Positions 1 to 5,413 of a stretch of 5,413 nt of DNA are shown piece by piece. Both the position numbers and the translations under genes were made by a program. Origin of the DNA: an uncultured Stomatobaculum sp. (GTDB lineage: Bacteria; Bacillota; Clostridia; Lachnospirales; Lachnospiraceae); the NCBI GenBank assembly GCA_938010625.1, contig CALLVJ010000364.1:1-5413 (forward strand). Direction: 5' to 3'. How positions within the stretch are numbered: the first letter of the stretch is position 1; each line of letters opens with the position of its first letter. The notes below the pieces were generated by a model, which had not been told where the DNA came from, searched no databases, and was given only the letters and a program-made list of their open reading frames with translations.

Positions 1-2115
1 ATCGGTCGACTGTCTCGCCTGCAGAATCATGCTGTCGAGATCGGCATCTTCGATCTGATACTGATAATTGGAACCGCCGGGCTGTTTGCCGCCGTTTGCA
101 ATGTCAGAGTAATAAATCTGGTACATATCCGGATCCGGTGTCGCCTGCCATGCCGCGCACCAGATCTCCGCCTGCCCCGCCTGGAGCTTGTTCCACATGT
201 CGGCGGCGTTCGAAAGGTCATTAATGGTTAACTTCATCCCGATGTCTGCGAGTACTTTCTGCGCCTCCGTCATGATCATGAACGACGGGTGATCGCCCGT
301 GCCGCTGCCCGGAATCATAACTGTATACTCCATCTTGGCGCCTTCCGGTGCAGAGACAAGCTTGCCATTTTCCACCTTATAGCCCGCCGCCTCGAAGAAG
401 CCGAGCGCCGCCTTCTTTGCCGCCGCGTACTTGTCCTCATCCGACATGCCGGAGGTGTAAATTGGAGTGCCGTTCACGTCCTTTGAGAATGCGATCTCGT
501 AGCCGTCGTCGGTCGGCTGCGGCGCTGCCCAGGAGGTGTTGGAAATCGGATAATTGATCACACTCGCTCTGTCGCCGTAATAGGTGCTGACTGCGAGGTC
601 GCGGTATGCAGCAAAGATGGTCGCAAAAGCGCGGCGCAGGTTCTTTGACTGCTCGCTGCCCGGCTGTTTGTTCACTGCAACATTGTGTGAATTGATGCCA
701 ATATAACCGTAGCCCAGCGCATCGACTGAGACTGTATAAATCTTGTCGCCGGAAATTTCACCGTTGCTGTTTGCCTTCTTGATCGTATCTGCAATCTCAT
801 TGGTATAAGACGGATTTGCAATATCTGCTGTGCCAGCCAGAATTGAGTTGACCTGATCAGCCTGGATGATGTAGCTCATGCGCAGATTCTTGGTTTTTGG
901 CTCACCGAGATAATAATTCGGATTTGCCTTCAGCGAGACCACACCGTTCTCATACTTCTCAAAGACATACGGTCCTGCACCGAGCGGCTTCGAGGTCTTT
1001 GCGCGAATCATGCTGAGGTCGCCCTTCGGGAAGCCGAACTTGTTGTTTGCGTAGTCATACTGCGCCTTGTCGCCGTAGTAGTGAAGTGGCGAAACAATGA
1101 AAGCAAACTGATAAATTGCCTGCGCATCGACCTTGGTCGTTATGATGCGGAACGAATTGTCGCCGGTCTTCTGAATTCCACTGATATTCGGCGCGGAAGT
1201 TCCAGTCTCAACGCCGACCGCAAATTCCTGGTAGTCATCCATAAGATCGGAGAACTGTGTCCCTGCGCTCTCCGCCGAGGACATCTCCTTCACATTGCCG
1301 TCGTACTTTGCGAGCATCGCATTAAAGAAATCCATCGCGGTCGCATCGGCCTTGAGATCCGGATAACCGTAGTTCGCCGCGACTGCCGCAATCGAATCGC
1401 CCTCTTTGTTGCTGCCGCTCGCAATGCAGGAATCCACAATTTCTTTCACAAACGCCTCAGCGGCTTTGTTGTAATTTGCCCAGAACTTCTTCTGCTGTTC
1501 CTCGGTCCACTTGGAGAAGTCCGTGTTGCTCTCGCCCGCCTTCACCATCAGGTTGAAGAGCGTGTCCACACCGGTTCTGTACGCCTCCATGCCCTGAATT
1601 GGCAGCGCGAATAAGGTAGTAGAGCCGTCATAGGTGGGATCCGCATAGACATACATTGAGAAGATCACATCGTCAACTGTGAGCGGCTCGCCGTCCGAAA
1701 ACTTGAGACCATCCTTCAAAGTAAAATCGTAATAGACCGTGCCGTCGCTGTTCTCTGTGACCACACAATCTGAAATGCCGTGATAGGTGTACTGCTTGCC
1801 GTTATACTCTCTGGTCTCTCCCTCAATGCCTTTCAGAACCACTGAGCCGCTTCGATCTGTATTCAAAAGAGCGACGGTACACTGCATCAGCATATCCGAA
1901 TCTGAAACAGCCTCATAAAAGAACGGAGAGAACTTGCCATTGAACTCATTGCTGGCATAGACCAAGCTGTCGCTGGTATCACCTGCCTTTGCGTCCCCCG
2001 TTTTCTGTGTTCCGCCCGAGGCGCCTGTGTCCTTCTTCGAAGAACAGCTTGCCAGAAGCGAAACTGCCATGGTCGCCGCCAAAAGGGAGGCAACGATCCG
2101 TCTTGTCTTTCTCAT
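1..2115 (-). CDS. Oligopeptide/dipeptide-type ABC transporter substrate-binding lipoprotein (SBP family 5), 3' end cut by window edge
   Basis: The reading frame from the ATG at 2115 stays open for 705 codons to the window edge, so the C-terminus is missing. The N-terminus is a lipoprotein signal: basic RKTRR, a hydrophobic core, then lipobox LLAS-C with the lipidated Cys at residue 24. A Ser/Gly/Thr/Lys-rich tether follows (about 25-50). Residues 126-165 carry the family-5 signature (FTLKDGLKFSDGEPLTVDDV), and later family features include SPLHYYG (342-348), GAGPYVFEKY (379-388) and ANPNYYLGEPKT (398-408). The C-terminal lobe has CAAWQATPDPDMYQIYYSD (653-671). In this family the protein sits on the outer face of the membrane and delivers peptides, or sometimes nickel, sugars or other ligands, to a permease. 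Peptide is inferred here partly from the neighbouring peptidase. A roughly 120-residue segment (about 186-305) between the two parts of lobe I is extra compared with classical OppA/DppA. A strong ribosome site supports the start. Permease and ATPase genes are expected beyond coordinate 1 but not seen. Confidence 0.93.
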   Translation of the reverse strand, partial: MRKTRRIVASLLAATMAVSLLASCSSKKDTGASGGTQKTGDAKAGDTSDSLVYASNEFNGKFSPFFYEAVSDSDMLMQCTVALLNTDRSGSVVLKGIEGETREYNGKQYTYHGISDCVVTENSDGTVYYDFTLKDGLKFSDGEPLTVDDVIFSMYVYADPTYDGSTTLFALPIQGMEAYRTGVDTLFNLMVKAGESNTDFSKWTEEQQKKFWANYNKAAEAFVKEIVDSCIASGSNKEGDSIAAVAANYGYPDLKADATAMDFFNAMLAKYDGNVKEMSSAESAGTQFSDLMDDYQEFAVGVETGTSAPNISGIQKTGDNSFRIITTKVDAQAIYQFAFIVSPLHYYGDKAQYDYANNKFGFPKGDLSMIRAKTSKPLGAGPYVFEKYENGVVSLKANPNYYLGEPKTKNLRMSYIIQADQVNSILAGTADIANPSYTNEIADTIKKANSNGEISGDKIYTVSVDALGYGYIGINSHNVAVNKQPGSEQSKNLRRAFATIFAAYRDLAVSTYYGDRASVINYPISNTSWAAPQPTDDGYEIAFSKDVNGTPIYTSGMSDEDKYAAAKKAALGFFEAAGYKVENGKLVSAPEGAKMEYTVMIPGSGTGDHPSFMIMTEAQKVLADIGMKLTINDLSNAADMWNKLQAGQAEIWCAAWQATPDPDMYQIYYSDIANGGKQPGGSNYQYQIEDADLDSMILQARQSTD

Positions 2116-2121
2116 ACCCTT

Positions 2122-2130
2122 CTCCTCCTT
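2122..2130 (-). promoter_or_regulatory. Strong ribosome-binding site of the substrate-binding lipoprotein gene
   Basis: On the minus strand AAGGAGGAG lies upstream of the ATG at 2115, with 8 nt between AAGGAGG and the start codon. This near-perfect Shine-Dalgarno sequence fixes the start, and the encoded N-terminus is a proper lipoprotein signal. It predicts high translation, as expected for a binding protein made in excess over its permease. Confidence 0.9.
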
Positions 2131-2142
2131 CATGTGATTGAT

Positions 2143-2167
2143 TGCCACACAGCCTCACTGTGCGGCA
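2143..2167 (-). other. Strong RNA hairpin between membrane-protein gene and binding-protein gene, no U tract
   Basis: In the minus-strand transcript, arm TGCCGCACAG and arm CTGTGTGGCA pair over 10 positions (nine Watson-Crick and one G-U) around the 5-nt loop TGAGG. The stem ends 27 nt before the lipoprotein ATG and 12 nt before its ribosome site. It is followed by ATCAATCACATG rather than a run of T, so it does not look like a classical intrinsic terminator. It could be an mRNA stabiliser or processing point that lets the binding-protein message accumulate apart from the upstream genes, or a weak attenuator. The pairing is seen directly; the role is inferred. Confidence 0.55.
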
Positions 2168-2221
2168 CCTTGCAAGCAGAATGTCTCCCCTCTCACAGGG
2201 TTCATCCCAGTAATACCGAAA

Positions 2222-2755
2222 TCATGCGTCCGACAGACGCCAGTTGCGAATCGCCTGATCTGTCTGCCGGAAAAACAAGACAAAGGTCAGCAGAAACAGG
2301 AACTGCACCAGAAGCACCAGTCCTTCATCCAGTTTAAGTTCGCCGCGGTGTCGCAGCATCCAGACAAGCTGCGACAGAAAGAAAAGCGCGCCAAACATAC
2401 CGGCGAGCGCCGCCCGCATCTGCAGACCAGTAAACAGCTGTTTGTAAAGCCACCCGTTCACACTGCCCGCAGCATTCTGCACGAAGCCCACCAGCGTAAT
2501 CCCCGTGAGCAGCATACAGACCACTTCGAGCGCATAGGGCAGAATGAGCAGCGCCGTGCGTGCCACGGCAACTTTTGGCAGAAAACCTGGCAACAGTGCG
2601 AAAGGCCAGAGCAGAAGGTAGCGGATTGCAATGACCCGATTCTCCTGTCTTGCGATTTCCTCTGGCCGCAAATCCTGGTAGCATTTGGCTCTGTCCCGCA
2701 TTGCTTCTTCGGAGAGCGCTCCATTCCGGTCATAAGGCGTCCGGAACATTCCCAT
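2222..2755 (-). CDS. Small multi-pass membrane protein of unknown function
   Basis: This is a 177-residue protein I do not recognise. It begins with about 44 polar, charged residues (many Arg, Glu and Asp; RPEEIARQENR at 30-40), then shows four likely membrane segments: about 45-60 (Pro-containing), 66-92, 114-134 and 145-162. The loop between segments two and three (93-113) is Asn/Gly/Gln-rich, and the tail is short and ends in NWRLSDA. With a charged N-terminus and an even number of segments, both ends are probably cytoplasmic. Its ATG overlaps the stop codon of the upstream peptidase gene (TAATG) and has no clear ribosome site, so translation is probably by coupling. A second ATG two codons later is an alternative start with no better signal. 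The overlapping opposite-strand frame is His/Gln-rich and lacks this coherent hydrophobic pattern. The context suggests a link to peptide use, but no function can be assigned. Confidence 0.8.
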   Translation of the reverse strand: MGMFRTPYDRNGALSEEAMRDRAKCYQDLRPEEIARQENRVIAIRYLLLWPFALLPGFLPKVAVARTALLILPYALEVVCMLLTGITLVGFVQNAAGSVNGWLYKQLFTGLQMRAALAGMFGALFFLSQLVWMLRHRGELKLDEGLVLLVQFLFLLTFVLFFRQTDQAIRNWRLSDA

Positions 2756-4458
2756 TATTCAATTCCCGACAGATCATAGGCGTCCAGATATGTCGCCGCT
2801 GTCTCACAGACTTCTCTCAGGCAGTTGCCCTCAAACGGGCTGTCCAGACCTGCATTTTTTAAGAGCTCTGTGAATACCACGCTGCCGCCCTGGCTCGTAT
2901 ACGCCATATAGTGCTCCCAGGCATCTTTCTGATCCCTCTGAATCCGGTTCCAGAACTGGAGCGCCACGGTCTGCGCCAGGCAGTAGTCGATATAGTAAAA
3001 TGGCAGCGAATAAATGTGATGCTGCCTCTGCCAGCTCTCCCCCTCCGCATAGAAAGGAATCTCGCCGTCCAGTTTCATCCACGGCTGGTAGATCGCGAGA
3101 AGTTCTTTCCACTTCGCATGCCTCTCTTTCGGCGTCAAATCCGGATTCTCGTAGACAATGTGCTGGAAGTGATCAACCATTGTACCGTACGGAATGAAAG
3201 TAAGCCCGCCTGTCAGATGGGAATACCGGAACTTTCTCGCATCCGCGCCAAAGAACTCGTCCGCAAAATCCTCTGCAAAATATTCCATTGACATGGAGTG
3301 CACTTCGCAGGCCTCAAGGCTTGGCGCTACGGTCCCCATCGGCACGCGGTCGCGGTTTAAGTAGGCCTCAAACGCGTGTCCGGCCTCATGGGTCACAACT
3401 TCCACATCATGCTGGGTGCCATTGAAGTTCGCAAAGATAAATGGAGTTTTATAATCCGGAAGCTCCGAGCAGTAGCCGCCACCCTGCTTGCCCTTGGTCG
3501 AGAGCAGATCCATGAGCTCATCGTGGATCATATGGTTGAAGAACGCAGCAGTCTCCGGAGAGCGCCACTCATAAAAGTGTTTCGCAGCTGTGACAATGTC
3601 ATCCGGTGTGCCCTGCGGCTTCGGATTACCCGAGCGAAACTCCATCGCATTGTCCGCGTAGCTCATCGGATAACGCTTCCTGAGGCGCTCTGCCTGTCTC
3701 TCATAAACTTTTGCCGCAACCGGCACCACATACTTCTGCACTGCCGCGCGGAACTTCTCGACATCCGTCTTATCATAGCAGTTTCTCTGCATCCGACAGT
3801 AGCCGACCGGCAGAAAATTGTCATAGCCGAGCTTCCTGCCGATTGCATCCCGGAGATGCACGAGCTTGTCATAGAGCCCGTCCAGCTCTGCCTGGTTGTC
3901 CTTATACCACTGCCCCTCTGCCTTCCAGGCAGCAAGTCGTCTCGCATCGTCCGGATCGTTCTTAAAGGGCGTCATCTGCGAAATGGTGTATAGCCCGCCC
4001 TCAAATGGGATCTGTGCGCTCGCGAGCAGCTTTTCATAGGCAGTGACCAGCTCGTTCTCCCGCTGGAGCTCCGGGATAATCTCCGGCGAAAAGGTTTTCA
4101 GCGCGAGCTCCGCATTTTTGAAAATAATACTGCCGTACTTCTTTTCGAATTCCGTTCGGAACGGCGAAGCGAGCAGAGCCTCTGTCCACGCCTGACTGTA
4201 TTCCTGAATCTGCGGCCAGGCGTTGTTCCAGTAGTTCTCCTCCGCATCGTAAAACTTGTCTTCTGTGTCAATCGAATGGCGGATGTTCGCCAGCGCCGAC
4301 ATGGTCGAGATATGTCTGGACAACTGATCCTCTTCCAAAAAAGCTGCCTCCGCCTCGGCAAAGCTCTTCGCTTCTCGCAGAGCCTGCGTCAGCCTTTTCT
4401 CCGCTTCGGCAATACTTTCTACCGAAATCCGCTCATATTGCATCTCTTTGAACTTCAT
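2755..4458 (-). CDS. M3 family zinc oligoendopeptidase (PepF-like), cytosolic
   Basis: This 567-residue metallopeptidase would cut short peptides inside the cell, recycling imported or internal oligopeptides. The zinc site is the HEAGH motif, with ligands His357 and His361 and catalytic Glu358. The third ligand is probably Glu385 in EVHSMSME, by analogy with the EAPSQ glutamate of thimet oligopeptidase. Upstream, GGYCSELPDYKTPFIFANF (327-345) matches the strand that lines the M3 cleft. Near the C-terminus, HHIYSLPFYYIDY (480-492) supplies the His/Tyr residues typical of substrate binding in this family. No signal peptide or membrane segment is visible. The length and the N-terminus MKFKEMQYER resemble the shorter M3 oligoendopeptidases related to, but distinct from, classical PepF (about 600 residues), so no symbol is given. 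The ATG at 4458 is preferred over an in-frame TTG at 4488 because CGGAGG lies 6 nt upstream. The gene appears intact and is first in a probable operon; its stop overlaps the next start. Confidence 0.95.
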   Translation of the reverse strand: MKFKEMQYERISVESIAEAEKRLTQALREAKSFAEAEAAFLEEDQLSRHISTMSALANIRHSIDTEDKFYDAEENYWNNAWPQIQEYSQAWTEALLASPFRTEFEKKYGSIIFKNAELALKTFSPEIIPELQRENELVTAYEKLLASAQIPFEGGLYTISQMTPFKNDPDDARRLAAWKAEGQWYKDNQAELDGLYDKLVHLRDAIGRKLGYDNFLPVGYCRMQRNCYDKTDVEKFRAAVQKYVVPVAAKVYERQAERLRKRYPMSYADNAMEFRSGNPKPQGTPDDIVTAAKHFYEWRSPETAAFFNHMIHDELMDLLSTKGKQGGGYCSELPDYKTPFIFANFNGTQHDVEVVTHEAGHAFEAYLNRDRVPMGTVAPSLEACEVHSMSMEYFAEDFADEFFGADARKFRYSHLTGGLTFIPYGTMVDHFQHIVYENPDLTPKERHAKWKELLAIYQPWMKLDGEIPFYAEGESWQRQHHIYSLPFYYIDYCLAQTVALQFWNRIQRDQKDAWEHYMAYTSQGGSVVFTELLKNAGLDSPFEGNCLREVCETAATYLDAYDLSGIE

Positions 4459-4464
4459 GGTTAT

Positions 4465-4470
4465 CCTCCG
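4465..4470 (-). promoter_or_regulatory. Ribosome-binding site of the M3 oligoendopeptidase gene
   Basis: CGGAGG on the minus strand is separated by ATAACC (6 nt) from the ATG at 4458. It decides the start: an upstream in-frame TTG at 4488 would add ten residues (CVSRLRRIT after the initiator) that look unlike the family, and it has no comparable site. Confidence 0.85.
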
Positions 4471-4504
4471 TAATCTTGATACACACAAAGCAAGCGCTAT
4501 CAGA

Positions 4505-4533
4505 ATGATACCTCATTTTTTATACAACGGCAA
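4505..4533 (-). promoter_or_regulatory. Probable sigma-A-type promoter for the oligoendopeptidase operon
   Basis: On the minus strand, -35 TTGCCG (4533-4528) and -10 TATCAT (4510-4505) are separated by exactly 17 nt. The -35 matches TTGACA at four of six positions and the -10 matches TATAAT at five of six. The spacer is AT-rich (TTGTATAAAAAATGAGG). Transcription would start near 4498, giving a 5' leader of about 40 nt that ends in the peptidase ribosome site. It is the best-placed promoter I found in the window. It would drive the peptidase and the coupled membrane protein, and possibly the lipoprotein gene. Confidence 0.65.
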
Positions 4534-4541
4534 CGTTTTCA
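4528..4541 (-). promoter_or_regulatory. Candidate LacI/CcpA-type operator (cre-like) overlapping the -35
   Basis: The minus strand reads TGAAAACGTTGCCG, which fits the catabolite-responsive element pattern TGWNANCGNTNWCA at all but two fixed positions. The left half TGAAAACG is perfect; the right half is degenerate. The site covers the -35 hexamer, where a bound repressor would block RNA polymerase. CcpA-type repression of peptide-use genes is known in Firmicutes, but this match is short and could be chance. Confidence 0.3.
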
Positions 4542-4670
4542 TGCGGTTAGCAAGATGTAATTGCCATCTCTCGCCGTGATACCGTCGTTTTATTCGTCAA
4601 TATATCTAATGTTTATCATCCGTTTCTATTTGTTTTTTTGCGATAATATCGTTTTAGTTTTTTGTATTCT

Positions 4671-4690
4671 CTTTGCATTTCGTTGCATTT
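4671..4690. repeat. Two-copy 10-bp tandem repeat
   Basis: CTTTGCATTT (4671-4680) is followed directly by CGTTGCATTT (4681-4690), differing at one base. The pair abuts the stop codon of the glycosyltransferase gene. It spans one helical turn per unit, so a regulator site is possible, but two copies may also be chance or slippage. Confidence 0.5.
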
Positions 4691-5413
4691 TTATAAGCTT
4701 ATGTCTGTCTTCCCGAAATATCCTGTGGAAGCGAGCAGTTTCAGAATCTCACAGCAGGCGCGCGCTGTTCCATCGCAGGCGCGCAGGAGACGCTGGTATT
4801 TTCGAATTTCAGCCTGCCACGCCCCCTGCAGTTTGGCGACATGTGCCGCTTTCAGGCGACTGATCTCCCCGACATACAGTCCGAACTTTTTCCGCTGTGC
4901 TAAAAGCGCTGTCAGCTTCTGCTCTTCCTGCTGCGGCAGACAGATCTGGAAAATACCAAAGTATAAACTCTCATAGACGCTGTTCAGTCCGCCGTGATTC
5001 ACAAACAGCCCGACTTTGGGCAGCAAACTCAGCTGTTCGGTGTGCGCCGTGCAGGCAAGCTTTGCACAGCGTCCGGAATTCCGGAGTTTCCGGGCAGCAG
5101 TTCCCGCGCTGACAATCACTTTCTTTTGCCAGAAGAGCGGATGCGAAAGAATATGCTCCAGACGCTCTGCATTTTCCGAGAAAATAGAGCCAAGCGAAAG
5201 ATAGATATCATATGGCGGATAAGAAATCGTCGGCGTCAGCGCAATGCGATCCCGTATCGTGGTGCCGACAAAGACAAAAGAGCTCGGAAACGTAAATACA
5301 AAAGGCTGCAGCGCCCTCGGTGTAAAGACCAGAGTTTTATCACCTGCATTGACAAATAGATCCAGCACATTGAGCCGCGCCAGGCCTTCCCGCCTGCGAA
5401 AGCGCTGCTCCTC
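4691..5413 (-). CDS. Glycosyltransferase, GT1/MGT-like (GT-B fold), N-terminal part missing
   Basis: The visible part is 240 residues ending in TAA at 4693-4691, and the frame is open to the window edge, so the start lies beyond 5413. The residues before the in-frame GTG at 5368 (EEQRFRRREGLARLN) continue the protein, so that GTG is not the true start. In visible numbering, FVFVGTTI (46-53) and YLSLGSI (71-77) match the linker and the 'Y-x-S-x-G-T/S' strand that opens the C-terminal nucleotide-sugar domain of MGT-type enzymes. The donor-site region reads HGGLNSVYESLYFG (140-153) followed by PQQEEQ (160-165), the usual H-G-G...E...E/D-Q pattern of this family. The last 60 residues are helical and charged. 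Such enzymes move a sugar from an NDP-sugar to a lipid, macrolide, flavonoid or other small acceptor. The acceptor is set by the missing N-terminal domain and cannot be guessed. The protein is probably cytosolic and looks unrelated to the downstream peptide genes. Confidence 0.85.
   Translation of the reverse strand, partial: EEQRFRRREGLARLNVLDLFVNAGDKTLVFTPRALQPFVFTFPSSFVFVGTTIRDRIALTPTISYPPYDIYLSLGSIFSENAERLEHILSHPLFWQKKVIVSAGTAARKLRNSGRCAKLACTAHTEQLSLLPKVGLFVNHGGLNSVYESLYFGIFQICLPQQEEQKLTALLAQRKKFGLYVGEISRLKAAHVAKLQGAWQAEIRKYQRLLRACDGTARACCEILKLLASTGYFGKTDISL

Larger units (their letters stand above)
4459..4690. other. AT-rich intergenic region between glycosyltransferase and peptidase genes
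   Basis: This 232-bp stretch is visibly richer in A/T than the flanking genes, especially at 4590-4690. Besides the promoter, operator candidate, ribosome site and tandem repeat listed separately, it holds a short palindrome CGATAATATCG (4641-4651) flanked by T runs on the plus strand, and a small inverted repeat AGATG/CATCT (4553-4557 and 4565-4569) upstream of the -35. I see no convincing coding frame and no clear intrinsic terminator for the glycosyltransferase gene. Confidence 0.7.

Noticed and set aside
1081..1614. A 177-codon plus-strand open frame inside the binding-protein gene
   Set aside because: It lies wholly opposite a clear family-5 binding protein, has no ribosome site and starts within coding sequence. 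It is a shadow of the real gene.
2116..2221. A separate promoter for the binding-protein gene
   Set aside because: Candidate hexamers such as TATTAC or TTGCAA have no acceptable partner at 16-18 nt, so no promoter is called, although a weak or alternative-sigma one cannot be ruled out.
2222..2249. GCGTC/GACGC stem near the end of the membrane-protein gene as a terminator
   Set aside because: The stem is only 5 bp, lies within the coding sequence and is followed by ATGATTT without a real T tract.
2138..2779. A 213-codon plus-strand open frame opposite the membrane-protein gene
   Set aside because: Its product is Gln/His/Lys-rich with no recognisable domain. The minus-strand frame gives four coherent membrane segments and overlaps the peptidase stop as TAATG, which is far better support.
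3376..3993. A 205-codon plus-strand open frame opposite the peptidase
   Set aside because: It covers the antisense of the HEAGH region of a well-conserved M3 peptidase and shows no independent signature.
4459..4488. Upstream TTG start at 4488 for the M3 peptidase
   Set aside because: The added ten residues do not look like the family N-terminus, and the CGGAGG site is correctly spaced only for the ATG at 4458.
4632..4664. Palindrome CGATAATATCG followed by T runs as an intrinsic terminator
   Set aside because: The T tract follows the stem only on the plus strand, where there is no gene to terminate. In the minus-strand transcript it is followed by A, and the stem is short and AT-rich.
4561..4863. 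A plus-strand frame with a hydrophobic N-terminus, possibly a small membrane protein
   Set aside because: It begins at TTG without a ribosome site. Its hydrophobic part comes from the T-rich intergenic strand, and the rest is antisense to the glycosyltransferase.

Overview
The window looks like a chromosomal segment of a Gram-positive member of the Clostridia, most likely a Lachnospiraceae-type gut or rumen bacterium. The signs are strong AGGAGG-type ribosome sites, a lipoprotein signal with a lipobox Cys followed by a Ser/Gly/Thr/Lys tether, moderate-GC coding DNA with an AT-rich intergenic stretch, and a peptidase that reads like the M3 oligoendopeptidases of Firmicutes. The genus cannot be fixed from the sequence alone. 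All four genes lie on the minus strand, so transcription runs from high to low coordinates.

In transcription order: (1) 5413-4691 is the C-terminal part of a GT1/MGT-like glycosyltransferase whose start lies beyond the window. (2) 4690-4459 is an AT-rich intergenic region with a good sigma-A-type promoter (-35 TTGCCG, 17-nt spacer, -10 TATCAT), a possible LacI/CcpA-type operator over the -35, and a 10-bp tandem repeat next to the glycosyltransferase stop. (3) 4458-2755 is a complete cytosolic zinc oligoendopeptidase of family M3. (4) 2755-2222 is a small unrecognised membrane protein with four predicted membrane segments; its ATG overlaps the peptidase stop codon (TAATG). (5) 2221-2116 is a 106-bp gap with a strong 10-bp hairpin lacking a U tract, followed by an excellent ribosome site. 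(6) 2115-1 is a large lipoprotein substrate-binding subunit of an oligopeptide/dipeptide-type ABC importer (SBP family 5), open for 705 codons and cut by the window edge.

A simple reading is a peptide-use module. The lipoprotein captures peptides outside the cell for an ABC importer whose permease and ATPase genes may lie beyond coordinate 1, and the M3 peptidase cuts imported oligopeptides in the cytosol. The membrane protein is translationally tied to the peptidase and its role is unknown. The glycosyltransferase appears to be a separate unit. I saw no RNA gene, mobile element, CRISPR array or clear novel defence-like system. The most unusual points are the extra ~120-residue segment inside the binding protein, the unknown coupled membrane protein, and the hairpin between the two halves of the putative operon.
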